A DNA stretch of 64,000 bases from Christensenella hongkongensis (GTDB taxonomy: Bacteria > Bacillota > Clostridia > Christensenellales > Christensenellaceae). Both the position numbers and the translations under genes were made by a program. The notes beneath the pieces are model-generated. The model was not told where the DNA came from. It made no database searches and saw only the letters and a program-made list of their open reading frames with translations. Each line of letters starts with the position of its first letter. Position 1 is the stretch's first letter. The stretch covers positions 1-64,000 of the forward strand of contig NZ_LAYJ01000101.1 in assembly GCF_000981035.1 (NCBI RefSeq), given 5' to 3'. This document shows positions 15,819 through 25,840 of the stretch, in pieces.

Positions 15819-17807
15819 TCAATCTTTTTTGGCGTGTAAAAAGAGATTGGATTTTTCGACAAGATTTCCAAGTTCGTTCAGGTTGGATTCGTATTGCAGC
15901 ATCAGGTGATTGAGATACGGCGATTCGATTGGATATGCCTCATCCTGCGGATTCTCTTTGCCGGCAGGCGGAATCGCCTGTATTTTTTGCAGCCGGCATT
16001 TCATTTGCCGGGAAAAGTGATCGACCGCTTCGCGCTGTTGGGGAGGAAGCTTTCCGGCCTGAACAAAAAATATCATCTGTTCGGACTCTGCAATCATTTT
16101 CCACATTGGGGAAAGCATTGCAGTATAAAAGGCGGCCTCCGCTTTATCTTCAAGGCGGGGCAGGTGTTTTCGGACTTCGTCGTACAGGAGATGGAAAGAA
16201 ATAAGCGCGTCGCTGACTACGCCATAGTCGATTACACGCCGCGTACTGATGCTCAGCATGGTTAAGTAAGAGCTTTGAATGTGGAATAACTCGCGGACAT
16301 TATAACGAAATTGCCCTTTTTGGCTCGTTGGAAAAAAGAAACGGTTTATGACCAGTACCAGAACCACCGCAAGAACAAGATATAATATCCGCAGCTCGAT
16401 TGCCGTAGAGCTTTCTATGGTGAGCGACGCAAGCGTGAGCGCAAAGCCGGTCGAAAAGATCGGCTGCACCCATGTGCCGGGCGTACAGCAATACATGAGC
16501 GAAATCATGACCGTCGCAAAAATAAGATGCCCTGTTACGCCGCCGGGTAGTATTGGAAGCACAAAAAAGGCGAGCAGGCAGCCAATCGACGTTTCGATAA
16601 GGCGTGTTTTCATACGGTAGGCGCTCTCCTCATACATAGGCTGCAGGAGTAAAAACGCATTGAGAGGCAGCCAATAGGAGTGCTCGCTGTTTGTAACGCG
16701 GCATACCACAAAGCTGATGGTAGATACGAGGGAAAGACGAAGCGCAAACCGGACCTCAAAGGTATCGAGCTTTAGGCGCGTGCGAAGGCCGCCCAGCGGG
16801 CGGGCGTGCTTTGGCAACTTCCATTCGGGACGCGCCGAATGCTGGCTTACCTCTGTCATCCCCGTAAGCGTCAGGGAAAGCAGGCGAAGGAAGTTGCGCA
16901 GGAATACCTGGAAATGCTTGTCAAGGGCTTCTGTTTGTTCGCATAGCGCATCCGATTCGGCAATGAGGTCAGAATTATCCTGGAGATTCATCTGCTTTTC
17001 GACCTTTGCTAAAAACACAGATAGTTTTTCAAGCATCTTAACATCATGGATAGAACAACCGCTGTGATCCCCCTGTCCAAAATCAGAAATAAAATATGCC
17101 GCCCGCTGAAAAAGCAATGCAAACATATAATGGATTTTTCCTTCCCCCCGCACGACATAGGAAAAATCGCGGCTTCCGTAAGCCATCCGGTGTAATGACG
17201 TTTGCAGGGAAAGCATATCCTTTTGCGCGGCGGGATCGCACTGCTCGCCCTTTGCCATCAGCAAAAATTCTTTGGAAAGCAGGGAAAGGCCTTTACGGGC
17301 GTGCGGGTAGCCCTGCGGCTTGCGGTGGAAAAGATAGTAAATCACAAGCGCGACGCACAATACTGCCGAAGCGTACAGCATTACGCCCATCAGGGGAAGA
17401 AAGCCTTCCCAGCCTACAGGGCGCAGCTGCAGGAAAATAAACTCCATCGCGTTGGTAAAATAACCTTTTTGGTTAAATTGCGTCGTTTGCAGATAGATCA
17501 GCATAAAAGGAACGGCAATGTTCAAAAGAATACATAATGCAAGGTTCAGCGTCGCAAAAAAGGCCAGAACACAAAGGCCCATCTGTACTACAAAAAGATT
17601 GAACAGGGAACGTACAGTGCATTTTTTTTGAAAACGGACTTTAAATGTGGCGGTTATGAAGGAAACGACGAGCGCATATGCTGTTCCAAATAACAGGACA
17701 ATCGAATAAAACAGCAGCAGGAAAAACAGGATGACCGGTATGGCCGCAATAAATTTTTTTTTGAATTCCGAAAGAGAACCCTTGATATCAAAAGAAATAG
17801 AGACCAC
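15819..17807 (-). CDS. FUSC family membrane protein
   Basis: A 662-residue protein with two clusters of membrane spans (about residues 15-160 and 355-490) separated by a soluble helical region and followed by a helical C-terminal domain. This repeated layout, with the FRYNVRELFH segment after the second cluster, is that of the fusaric acid resistance/YccS/AaeB-like family of exporters. GTG 17807 is barely one base from AGGAG; ATT, the fourth codon, is better placed, so the true start is doubtful. It converges with the TSCPD gene. The substrate is unknown. Confidence 0.75.
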   Translation of the reverse strand: MVSISFDIKGSLSEFKKKFIAAIPVILFFLLLFYSIVLLFGTAYALVVSFITATFKVRFQKKCTVRSLFNLFVVQMGLCVLAFFATLNLALCILLNIAVPFMLIYLQTTQFNQKGYFTNAMEFIFLQLRPVGWEGFLPLMGVMLYASAVLCVALVIYYLFHRKPQGYPHARKGLSLLSKEFLLMAKGEQCDPAAQKDMLSLQTSLHRMAYGSRDFSYVVRGEGKIHYMFALLFQRAAYFISDFGQGDHSGCSIHDVKMLEKLSVFLAKVEKQMNLQDNSDLIAESDALCEQTEALDKHFQVFLRNFLRLLSLTLTGMTEVSQHSARPEWKLPKHARPLGGLRTRLKLDTFEVRFALRLSLVSTISFVVCRVTNSEHSYWLPLNAFLLLQPMYEESAYRMKTRLIETSIGCLLAFFVLPILPGGVTGHLIFATVMISLMYCCTPGTWVQPIFSTGFALTLASLTIESSTAIELRILYLVLAVVLVLVINRFFFPTSQKGQFRYNVRELFHIQSSYLTMLSISTRRVIDYGVVSDALISFHLLYDEVRKHLPRLEDKAEAAFYTAMLSPMWKMIAESEQMIFFVQAGKLPPQQREAVDHFSRQMKCRLQKIQAIPPAGKENPQDEAYPIESPYLNHLMLQYESNLNELGNLVEKSNLFLHAKKD

Positions 17808-17931
17808 TCCTGCTCACAAAACTTATTTATGTGAGCAATTATATCACTTTTTTCAGGTAAAGTCTAAAACGCCATTGTACAGGAGCGCAGCTTCCCGGAC
17901 TTGCGTCCATAAATATTTTTGGAACATACGC

Positions 17932-18999
17932 TTATTCCGGGGGCCTTTTGATACAGCCTTCCACCTGCATAAAACAATCGATCAGGTCCGGACTAAAGCA
18001 TCCGCATTCGCCTCCGCGGATCATAGTGACAGCTTCTTCGTGTGAATACGCCGGTTTATACACGCGTTCATTTGTCAGCGCATCATAAACATCCGCAAGG
18101 CCCACCACCTGGGAGCATAAGGGGATATCATCTCCTGCAATGCCGTCCGGATATCCGCGCCCGTTCCAGCGTTCGTGATGATGACGGCATATTTCATAAC
18201 AATAGTCAAAATATTCCTCATTTTGCACATAATCCAGTGTCTGCAAGATTTCACAGCCCATTACGGTATGCTGCTTCATAGTATCAAATTCTTCTTCCGT
18301 GAGCTTCCCGGGCTTTTTCAGAACGGAATCCGGTATGGCGATTTTGCCAATGTCGTGGAGCGTCGCCGCAGCGCTGATCATTTCAATCTGGTCTGCCGTC
18401 AGGCCGTATTCAGGATGACGCGCAGAGAGTTTCTTCAGTAAAACATCTGTAATCCCACGCATCCGTTTGATGTGCTGGCCTGATTCGCCGCTGCGAAATT
18501 CAACTACAGTACTCAGTGTATCGATTAAAAAATTGCTGGAGCGCTTTAGCCGGTCGGACTGTTCTTTAAGGATAGACGTTTGCTGGCTTACCAGTGATTC
18601 CAGATGATGCCTGTGCAGGAAAAGCTGGATCAGGTTTTCTACGCGCTGCGTCACAATTTTGGGATTGAACGGTTTGTTGATGATATCGGACGCTCCGAAA
18701 TCGTAGCCTTTGAGCGTCGTTTCCTCAGAGCTTTCCACTGTGATCAGCACTACTGGAATTTGCTCGAGCAATCCGCTTTCCCTCATGGAAGCAAGGACGC
18801 CAAAGCCGTCTAAAACAGGCATAACAATATCGAGCAGAACGATGGCAATTTTGTCGGTTTCGCGAGCGAGTATTTCAAGCGCCTCAGTGCCGGTTGCCGC
18901 CTCCAGGATATGGTAGCGGCTGCCAAGCATGCCCGACAGAATGGCCCGGTTGAGTTCCTCGTCGTCAACGATCAGTACGGAATTTTTTTTCGGATTCAT
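17932..18999 (-). CDS. Response regulator with HD-GYP domain (predicted c-di-GMP phosphodiesterase)
   Basis: A 355-residue protein. The receiver domain (1-125) has the acidic pair in VDDEE, phospho-acceptor Asp57 in LLDIVMP, and Lys in INKPFN. A coiled linker leads to an HD-GYP domain (about 160-345) with HDIGK (215-219), HHERWNGRGYPDG (274-286) and other metal ligands, so it should hydrolyse c-di-GMP when active. ATG overlaps the stop of the hybrid kinase gene (ATGA, 18996-18999), so the kinase is its likely phosphodonor. Confidence 0.9.
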   Translation of the reverse strand: MNPKKNSVLIVDDEELNRAILSGMLGSRYHILEAATGTEALEILARETDKIAIVLLDIVMPVLDGFGVLASMRESGLLEQIPVVLITVESSEETTLKGYDFGASDIINKPFNPKIVTQRVENLIQLFLHRHHLESLVSQQTSILKEQSDRLKRSSNFLIDTLSTVVEFRSGESGQHIKRMRGITDVLLKKLSARHPEYGLTADQIEMISAAATLHDIGKIAIPDSVLKKPGKLTEEEFDTMKQHTVMGCEILQTLDYVQNEEYFDYCYEICRHHHERWNGRGYPDGIAGDDIPLCSQVVGLADVYDALTNERVYKPAYSHEEAVTMIRGGECGCFSPDLIDCFMQVEGCIKRPPE

Positions 19000-21824
19000 A
19001 TGATTTGCTCCTGATAAGCGTTTTCAATAATAGCCTTGATCCGCATGAATTCTTTCCATACGGGGATAAATAATTTACCGGCCTCGCCGCTGCGTCCTTC
19101 GCGTATGGCAATTACCAGTCTGCCGCACAATTCCGCCAGATGCTCTAAGCCGAGGTTGAGGGCGTTGCCCTTGGCTGTATGGGCAGCCGTTTCTATACCG
19201 GCACTGTCTTTTTGCTCCACAGCTTCCTTTAGCTGCGGAAGAACAGCGTTTGAGGGGTAGGTTTTGATGAAGTGCTCGAGCAGCTGCGTATTGCCGCAAA
19301 AGCGTTCCAGTATTGTCTTTGAGTTTATGCCAAGCTTTTCAAGTACGGCATACAGCGGATCAGAGCAGGTATTTCCCGCTTCGTCATTCACATCAGGAAT
19401 CAGCCTTTGCTGCGGCGCATGCTGTAATTCCTGCAAGGTGCGCAGCAGCACGGGAATGTTGACCGGCTTGGAAATATGGGCGTTCATTCCCGCTTCCAGC
19501 GACTTTTCCACGTCGTCGTCAAAGGCATTGGCAGACATTGCGATAATGGGTATGTCTTTTGCGTTTGGAATATGTAGCGAACGGATACGGCGCGTTGCCT
19601 CCAGTCCATCCATCACGGGCATTTGGATGTCCATGAGGATGGCAAGGTAATGTCCCTGCGGTGCGGCGGAAAATTTTTCCAACGCCTCCTGCCCGTTGAA
19701 TGCCATATCTACAATCAGGTTGCGCGAGGTAAGAAGACGGCATGCGATCTCCATGTTCATCTGGTTATCCTCCACAAGCAGGATCCGTTCGTTATCAAAA
19801 TGGTAATCCTCTTTTTGGATCTCTGACGCCATTGGTTTACCAAGTGTAGCAGACACCAGCAGGTCATATACGCTGGACGGGAACAGGGGCTTTGGCAGGA
19901 AGTAGTTGACGCCTGCATCCTCTGCCTGCTTTTTGATACTGTTCCAGTCGTAAGCGGAAATGGCGACGATCAGGATATTGTCTTTAAATTCGTTGCGGAC
20001 TGATTTCACGAGCTCGATTCCGTCCATTTCCGGCATCTTCCAGTCGGTGATCAATACGTTATATGGATTATTTGCCTTTTGGTTGGCCCTAATATATTCT
20101 AAGGCAAAGGGGGCTGAATATGCGCTGTTTGCTTCTACGCCGAATTTTTCCAGCAGGCTGCATACGTATTCGCATACTGCGGGTTCGTCGTCCACCACAA
20201 GCGCCTTCATTTCACAAAAATGCCCCCTGATATCGGAGGGCATCATTTTATCCCCCGTTTCCTCCAGCCAAACGGAAACGGCGAAGGTGCTTCCCGCACC
20301 GGGAGAGCTCTGCACATCGATCCCGCCGTTCATCATACGCGCATAGCTGTTAGCGATCGCCAGGCCGAGCCCGGAACCACCGCTTGATTGACGCAGGCTG
20401 CTATCCTGCTCAAAGGGAATGAACATTTTATCAATAAACCTTTCATCCATCCCGATTCCGTCGTCCTGAACCGTAAAAATAAGCTCCGTATATTTTCCGC
20501 TCTGATTCCCCCGCGCCACGGAAAAATCGATCCGGCCCCCGGGATTTGTGAACTTGACCGCGTTGCTGAGCAGGTTGATTATGATTTGATTAAGCTTCAG
20601 TTCATCGCCAACATAAGCTTCGGCAATTCCGTTCTTGAGAAGAACATTAAATTTGACGCCTTTTTTCTCAGCCTGCGGATAAAACATGGTTGTGACGCTG
20701 TGCACAAATGAGGCAAAATCAAACTTTTTTTTGTTGAGCGCCATTTTACCACTCTCGATCTTGGACATATCGAGAATGTCATTGATCAGTGATAAGAGAA
20801 ATTTAGCGGAGGTCTCGACCTTATCGAGGCAATCCTTTGTGGCTTCGATATCTCCGAGCGATTCTCTGGCGATTTCCGTCATACCCATGATTGCGTTCAT
20901 GGGCGTACGAATATCATGTGACATCCGGGAAAGGAAATCGGATTTCGCGTTATTTGCGTGCTCTGCCATTTCAAGGGCATTTTTCAACAGCTCCGTACGT
21001 TCCTCCAGTTTTACCTGCATTTCGCGCATCTCGGTGATATCCGTAATGTCGATATAGATCACAAGATAGACAGGATCGCCGTCCTGCCAGTCCACACAGT
21101 CCGCGCTTAACTGTAACCATGCTTCGTTGCCCGCCTTACCCTTAACCTGAAGGACAAAACGCACAGGCTTTCCCTCACGTATGGCTGGAATATTTTCAAT
21201 GATTGCTTCGCGGTTTTTGACCAGCTTCATATTTTCAAGGGAATAGGATTTGATTTCGTTTCCAAAAAATTCGATATAGCGGTCGTTCGCGTAAATCAGG
21301 TCAAAAGAATTTGGACGCATCCTGAATTTCGCAACGAAACCGGGAAGGCTGTCGTAAGTGATAGACTGTTCCATTTGCGTCCGGATCATATCGGTCACAT
21401 CGGTGAACACAGAGTAAATGATCGGAATCCCGTCAACAAGCTCATCCGTAAAGGTGCCGACCACCTTGATCCAGATGTAGCCCCCGCCCTTTTGGGGCAT
21501 ATGGCTCAATACTTCATAGCCGGGGCGGTGATGCTCAAATGCGTCTATAAGCTTTTCGCCGATCTTGGCGTATTCATCCATATCGTTTTTGTAATATTCC
21601 ATGACACTGTTATGGAATGTCGCCTCATACTCCCTTCTGGAATATCCTGTCATTTCATAAAAATAGTCGTTTGCCCAGATGACGGTGAAATCGTCGTTAA
21701 GCATATGTTTTCCAACGCTGACGTGCAGGGAGCTCATCAGCATATTGTATTCATTATTATATTCATGATCGGACGTTGTATACTCTTCCTTAAAGGTATT
21801 GATTATGTCCTTGTTCTGGCTCAT
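18996..21824 (-). CDS. Hybrid sensor histidine kinase (PAS-PAS-HisKA-HATPase-REC-REC-Hpt)
   Basis: A 942-residue kinase without membrane spans. Two PAS domains (about 35-145 and 155-265) precede HisKA with His303 in SHDIRTPMN, an ATPase domain (about 400-525; NLLSNAVKF, DDGIGM, GSGLGLA), receiver 1 (Asp594 in LITDWKMPEMDG), receiver 2 (Asp732 in LMDIQMPVMDG) and an Hpt domain with His882 in AAHTAKGNA. This is a full BarA-type phosphorelay. AGGAGG lies about 10 nt before ATG. It is divergent from the tandem-GntR gene and coupled to the HD-GYP regulator. Its signal is cytoplasmic and unknown. Confidence 0.93.
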   Translation of the reverse strand: MSQNKDIINTFKEEYTTSDHEYNNEYNMLMSSLHVSVGKHMLNDDFTVIWANDYFYEMTGYSRREYEATFHNSVMEYYKNDMDEYAKIGEKLIDAFEHHRPGYEVLSHMPQKGGGYIWIKVVGTFTDELVDGIPIIYSVFTDVTDMIRTQMEQSITYDSLPGFVAKFRMRPNSFDLIYANDRYIEFFGNEIKSYSLENMKLVKNREAIIENIPAIREGKPVRFVLQVKGKAGNEAWLQLSADCVDWQDGDPVYLVIYIDITDITEMREMQVKLEERTELLKNALEMAEHANNAKSDFLSRMSHDIRTPMNAIMGMTEIARESLGDIEATKDCLDKVETSAKFLLSLINDILDMSKIESGKMALNKKKFDFASFVHSVTTMFYPQAEKKGVKFNVLLKNGIAEAYVGDELKLNQIIINLLSNAVKFTNPGGRIDFSVARGNQSGKYTELIFTVQDDGIGMDERFIDKMFIPFEQDSSLRQSSGGSGLGLAIANSYARMMNGGIDVQSSPGAGSTFAVSVWLEETGDKMMPSDIRGHFCEMKALVVDDEPAVCEYVCSLLEKFGVEANSAYSAPFALEYIRANQKANNPYNVLITDWKMPEMDGIELVKSVRNEFKDNILIVAISAYDWNSIKKQAEDAGVNYFLPKPLFPSSVYDLLVSATLGKPMASEIQKEDYHFDNERILLVEDNQMNMEIACRLLTSRNLIVDMAFNGQEALEKFSAAPQGHYLAILMDIQMPVMDGLEATRRIRSLHIPNAKDIPIIAMSANAFDDDVEKSLEAGMNAHISKPVNIPVLLRTLQELQHAPQQRLIPDVNDEAGNTCSDPLYAVLEKLGINSKTILERFCGNTQLLEHFIKTYPSNAVLPQLKEAVEQKDSAGIETAAHTAKGNALNLGLEHLAELCGRLVIAIREGRSGEAGKLFIPVWKEFMRIKAIIENAYQEQII

Positions 21825-21916
21825 TTATTAAAGGCCTCCTGATTTGCGGCGTATATGGTGCAAGTGCGATTTCATGCAAAACCTTGTTCATGTTGGTATA
21901 TGTTATATTATAAAGA

Positions 21917-21977
21917 AGAAAAACTGATAATACAAGAATCGCATGGATTAAAAACAGAAAAACTGATAAAATAAGAA
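21917..21977 (+). repeat. Direct repeat in the divergent promoter region (candidate operator)
   Basis: Two near-identical 22-nt copies, AGAAAAACTGATAATACAAG plus 2 nt at 21917-21938 and AGAAAAACTGATAAAATAAG plus 2 nt at 21956-21977, have starts 39 nt apart. They lie between the divergent hybrid kinase and tandem-GntR genes. Two sites could suit a regulator with two DNA-binding domains, but this is only a positional argument. Confidence 0.5.
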
Positions 21978-22018
21978 CGATATTTGATTCCCGGCATGTC
22001 CAGGAGGGAGCGGGCGTT

Positions 22019-23485
22019 ATGAAGCAGGATAAAAAATTATATTGGATGATTGCGGAATTTTTTATTTCACGGATCAATCTTGGCTTTTATGAGAAGGGCG
22101 ATAAGCTGCCTTCCGTACGGCAGATATGCGTGCAGTTTTGCGTATCCGCCAATACAGCGCGCAGCGCGCTGAAAGAAATGGAAGCGCGGGGGATTGTTTC
22201 CATGGGGAAAGGGAGACCTGCGGTCGTGCAAAAATGCCCCCAAAAAAGCAACAGGGATTTACGCGACCTTTTTTTCTCACGTAAAGCAGCGCTGATTGAT
22301 TTTGAAGCAAGCATGAAGCTGATTTTTGCCCCGATGCAGCTGCAGGGTTTTTTGGTATGCGAAAAAGAGGACATGGAAGCGTTGCGTGTAATGACGGTAA
22401 AAGCCGATCCGGATAAAAACAGGCAATATTTTGTCGACTATTTCCAATATCTGTTCCAAAAAACCGGAAATACTCTGATGCAGGATCTTTATACGGATGT
22501 GATCATGTTTATCCATTTCGCGTATACGGATAATATGCTTCAGGAGAACAAAATAGACGGCAGGTATTATCGCGGTATGAAAGCGGTACTCGAAAAAACG
22601 CTGCTTTACAGGGAACAAAATGACTGGAAACGGTTGTGGGATGAAATTAACGATATCTACCGGCGCTATGGGGAGCGTATCCGTGTGTATGCGGATTTGG
22701 CCTGTGAGGATGAAGGCCGGATAGAGCAGGTACCATTCCGCTGGAGATTGCATACGGGAAGGCCGGAGAGCTATTTTTCCATTGCCACAAATATCGTCTG
22801 GAAAATCAATTTCGGAGTATTTCCCCTAGGAGGTTATTTGCCGTCGACAGCCAAACTCGCGCAGGAGTATGACACCTCCGTTATGACGATGCGCAGGGCG
22901 CTAAGCCTGCTTTGCAGCATTGGAGCGGTTGAAACGGTAAATGGAAAAGGAACGCGCAGCCTGCCGGCCTTTGAAGGGGAGGATAAAATAGACTGGGAAT
23001 CTCAGGCAATCAGGAGAAACCTGCTTTTATACCTGCAGAGTATGCAGATTTTCGCAGTCACCTGTGCCGCGGTGGTAAAGGATACGTTTCCCCGCGTTGG
23101 GGCAGAGACCTTCCGGACGGTCATACAAAAACTGCGGGAAGAAATTGCCATGGAGGATTTTTCCGCGCTGCCCGGCCTTCTCCTGGCGCTGGTCACCAAA
23201 TACAACAGTCATGCAACATTGCGGGAAATCTATAAAAAACTTTTGACACTCCTGATCTGGGGCTATCCGCTGAGGTATTCTGGAAGGAATAAGGAAAAAC
23301 GGTTCGTGCCATTCGCCGCGGCGCTTCTTGAAAGCCTCGAACAAAGGGATGGAAACCGTTTTGCGTGTGAGATGGAAAAACTGATGATTTTTGTTTTTGA
23401 AACATCGAAGAAGACAATGCTGAAAATGGGGATCACCCAGGCGGCCGGGATCATTTCACCCCGGCCCACCATTTACCAGGAATAA
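22019..23485 (+). CDS. Regulator with two GntR-type winged-helix domains
   Basis: A 488-residue protein with two separate GntR-like winged helices: residues 5-75 (KGDKLPSVRQICVQF, SANTARSALKEME) and about 258-325 (GGYLPSTAKLAQEYDTSVMT, MRRALSLL). Each is followed by a helical region of 110-180 residues with no known ligand fold. Usual GntR proteins have a single N-terminal domain, so this looks like a duplication. AGGAGG is at 22002-22007. It is divergent from the hybrid kinase gene, with direct repeats between them. The effector is unknown; control of the neighbouring signalling operon is likely but unproven. Confidence 0.8.
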   Translation: MKQDKKLYWMIAEFFISRINLGFYEKGDKLPSVRQICVQFCVSANTARSALKEMEARGIVSMGKGRPAVVQKCPQKSNRDLRDLFFSRKAALIDFEASMKLIFAPMQLQGFLVCEKEDMEALRVMTVKADPDKNRQYFVDYFQYLFQKTGNTLMQDLYTDVIMFIHFAYTDNMLQENKIDGRYYRGMKAVLEKTLLYREQNDWKRLWDEINDIYRRYGERIRVYADLACEDEGRIEQVPFRWRLHTGRPESYFSIATNIVWKINFGVFPLGGYLPSTAKLAQEYDTSVMTMRRALSLLCSIGAVETVNGKGTRSLPAFEGEDKIDWESQAIRRNLLLYLQSMQIFAVTCAAVVKDTFPRVGAETFRTVIQKLREEIAMEDFSALPGLLLALVTKYNSHATLREIYKKLLTLLIWGYPLRYSGRNKEKRFVPFAAALLESLEQRDGNRFACEMEKLMIFVFETSKKTMLKMGITQAAGIISPRPTIYQE

Positions 23486-23681
23486 GACCTTTCAGGTATC
23501 TGTTTGTCAGACATTCACCGGGTTTTGGGCAGGGCAGGGAAGGTTGCTTTCATAAAGGGAAATCGCCTTTCTAAAAACTTTGAAAAATTAAGGAGTTCTT
23601 AAAGACTTATAAGACATTTTCAGGTATAATAAAAAACATAACTGGGAATGGGATAAAATACTTTGGGGGGACGTAGGGGCT

Positions 23682-24929
23682 ATGGAGATTGGATTTGAAA
23701 TCTGTAAATGGATTACCATTGTTTTAACGATTATTACCGCGCCGATCACTCTATGGACGGTAGTCACTACCCTCATGGGATTGCGCAAACCAAAAGAGCT
23801 CAAAAAGCTGGAAGAAAAGCAACACCGTTTTGCCATACTGATTTGTGCACGCAATGAAGAAAATGTGATCGGGAACCTGATCGGCAGCCTTGAAAAGCAG
23901 AAATATCCGCGTGATAAATACCAGGTGTTCGTTATCGCAGATAACTGTACTGATTCTACGGCGCAGGTCGCAAGGGATAACGGGGCGATTGTATACGAAC
24001 GTTTTAACGCGGAGCAGCGGGGAAAAGGCTTTGCGCTTCATTTTGGGATCGATAAACTGCAGGAAAACCATTCGCAGGATATCGATGCAATATGCGTCTT
24101 TGACGCAGATAACCTTGCTGCGCCGGATTTCCTGGTTGAGATGAACCACGCGCTTTGCTCGGGGGCGGATGTAGCCCTAGGCTACCGCGACAGCAAAAAT
24201 GTGCACGATTCATGGATCAGCGAGGTATATTCCATATATTGGCTGATGCTGATGCGTTTTTATTATACCTCGCGCCATACGATGAATCTTTCGAGTATGG
24301 TGGGCGGAACCGGCTTTGCTTTTAAGCTGGCGGCGCTTGGGGAAGAAGGCTGGAACACAAAATCACTTACCGAAGACGTTGAGTTTTCAATCCAGCAGAT
24401 TTGCAAAGGAAACAAGATATTGCCGGCGCGCAAGGCTGTTTTTTATGATGAACAGCCCTCGACGCTCGATGTATCGCTCAAGCAGCGCTTTCGTTGGATG
24501 ATCGGCGGGTTGCAGTGTATTCCCCTGTATTTTTCCACAATTATGAAAAGCGTGTTTGGCGGCAATAAAAAGGCGCTGGACCTCGCGTGGTATATCCTGT
24601 TTATTCCGGCGACAGGCCTTGCGATTCCGCTCAATGTAGTAGCGGTAGTCGGCATGATGCTCAATCCTGTACTTTCAGCGTGGGCGCTGCCTGTTATGGG
24701 GATAACAATGGCCTTTGGTTATTTGCTTGCCGTTATTGTAGCGTTTTTGACATTAAGGCTCGAGAACAAGGATGCGCGCAGCATGAAGCGTGGAATATGG
24801 CTGTATCCTATCTTCATGTTTACAATGATGTGCGTTGCGCTTGCGGCGCTGATCCATCCGCGGACGGAATGGGTGCCGATCGTGCACAACAGCAAATATA
24901 CGATTGACGATGTTAATATTGCAGGGTAA
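23682..24929 (+). CDS. Membrane glycosyltransferase, family 2
   Basis: A 415-residue processive-type GT2: an N-terminal membrane span (about residues 7-30), a GT-A domain with CARNEENVI, the DADN metal site, EDVEF as the base motif, and QRFRW for acceptor binding (QxxRW), then four C-terminal membrane spans. These are the D, DxD, D, QxxRW hallmarks of hyaluronan/cellulose/poly-GlcNAc synthase-like enzymes. G-rich sequence precedes ATG 23682. No other polysaccharide gene is adjacent, so the product is unknown. Confidence 0.88.
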   Translation: MEIGFEICKWITIVLTIITAPITLWTVVTTLMGLRKPKELKKLEEKQHRFAILICARNEENVIGNLIGSLEKQKYPRDKYQVFVIADNCTDSTAQVARDNGAIVYERFNAEQRGKGFALHFGIDKLQENHSQDIDAICVFDADNLAAPDFLVEMNHALCSGADVALGYRDSKNVHDSWISEVYSIYWLMLMRFYYTSRHTMNLSSMVGGTGFAFKLAALGEEGWNTKSLTEDVEFSIQQICKGNKILPARKAVFYDEQPSTLDVSLKQRFRWMIGGLQCIPLYFSTIMKSVFGGNKKALDLAWYILFIPATGLAIPLNVVAVVGMMLNPVLSAWALPVMGITMAFGYLLAVIVAFLTLRLENKDARSMKRGIWLYPIFMFTMMCVALAALIHPRTEWVPIVHNSKYTIDDVNIAG

Positions 24930-24986
24930 CATAAAAATACAGAAGACATTTTCAAAAGAGGATGTGCGCTAAAGGAGGAAATCAAC

Positions 24987-25628
24987 ATGGGTCAGGATTT
25001 TTATAAATTGGCATGCTCGCGCAGGAGCATTCGTAAATTTGAAGATACCCCGGTGCCGGACGAGGATATTAAGGCGTTTATAGAAGCAGCCCGTACCGCG
25101 CCCAGCGGTTGCAACAGCCAGTGCTGGCATTTTGTTGCGGTAACGAATCAAGAGCTGATTGGGAAGGTTGCGGACGCGACTGGAAAAGCAATCGAGGAGT
25201 TTTACCAGGATGGTAAGTCGGATGAAAAATTTATTACGAGCAGGGTAAAATCAACAACGTTTTTTCGCAAAGCGCCGCTTGTGATGTTCGTCTATATGGA
25301 TCATCTTGATTATTTTGATCCGCGCGTTACGGAATTTTTTATGAGGAACGGATATACGCACCGCCAGATGATGGATACGATCGCTTATCCTGATGTGCTT
25401 ACCATTGGCGCTGCGGTGGAAAATATGATGCTTCAGATGCAGGATATGGGCTATGGCTGCTGCTGGATGATCGATCCGGTCATCGCGCACAAGGAGATAT
25501 CGGAGCTTTTGGGCGTGAAGGAAGAAAACAGGCAACTCATCAGCGTGATACCCATGGGAAGGCCAAAATATACGCCTATGGAAAAAACGTTAAAGCCACT
25601 TGACGAAATATTGGAAATCAAAAAATAG
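24987..25628 (+). CDS. Nitroreductase family protein
   Basis: A 213-residue FMN-dependent nitroreductase-like flavoprotein. The N-terminal SRRSIRKFEDTPV and RTAPSGCNSQCWHF motifs form the FMN phosphate and ring site; GAAVENMMLQMQDMGYGCCW is the typical central helix. Such enzymes use NAD(P)H to reduce nitro, quinone or enone compounds, and the natural substrate is rarely known. AAGGAGG lies before ATG 24987. It is closed by the terminator at 25639. Confidence 0.9.
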   Translation: MGQDFYKLACSRRSIRKFEDTPVPDEDIKAFIEAARTAPSGCNSQCWHFVAVTNQELIGKVADATGKAIEEFYQDGKSDEKFITSRVKSTTFFRKAPLVMFVYMDHLDYFDPRVTEFFMRNGYTHRQMMDTIAYPDVLTIGAAVENMMLQMQDMGYGCCWMIDPVIAHKEISELLGVKEENRQLISVIPMGRPKYTPMEKTLKPLDEILEIKK

Positions 25629-25638
25629 GAAATTGTAA

Positions 25639-25675
25639 AACAGCGTTCAAAAGTCAGGCGGGAACGCTGTTTTTT
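25639..25675 (+). terminator. Terminator of the nitroreductase gene
   Basis: AACAGCGTTC (25639-25648) pairs perfectly with GAACGCTGTT (25662-25671), followed by TTTT. Confidence 0.85.
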
Positions 25676-25677
25676 CG

Positions 25678-25706
25678 TTGACAAGATTAAAAGAATGTGA
25701 TAACAT
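25678..25706 (+). promoter_or_regulatory. Promoter of the cold-shock gene
   Basis: TTGACA (25678-25683), a 17-bp spacer and TAACAT (25701-25706). The 5' leader of about 130 nt before the ATG is long, as is usual for cold-shock mRNAs whose leaders fold differently at low temperature. Confidence 0.65.
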
Positions 25707-25840
25707 AAAAAAAGTAGTTGATGTATTAATTGATTTTCACATATTTTGTAAGTCATTTATTACGTAGATGCCTTGCAAAATATGTGTTTTTCATTTATAG
25801 ATCGGTTACAATTTTTATTTTTATTTGGAGGTACTGGTTC

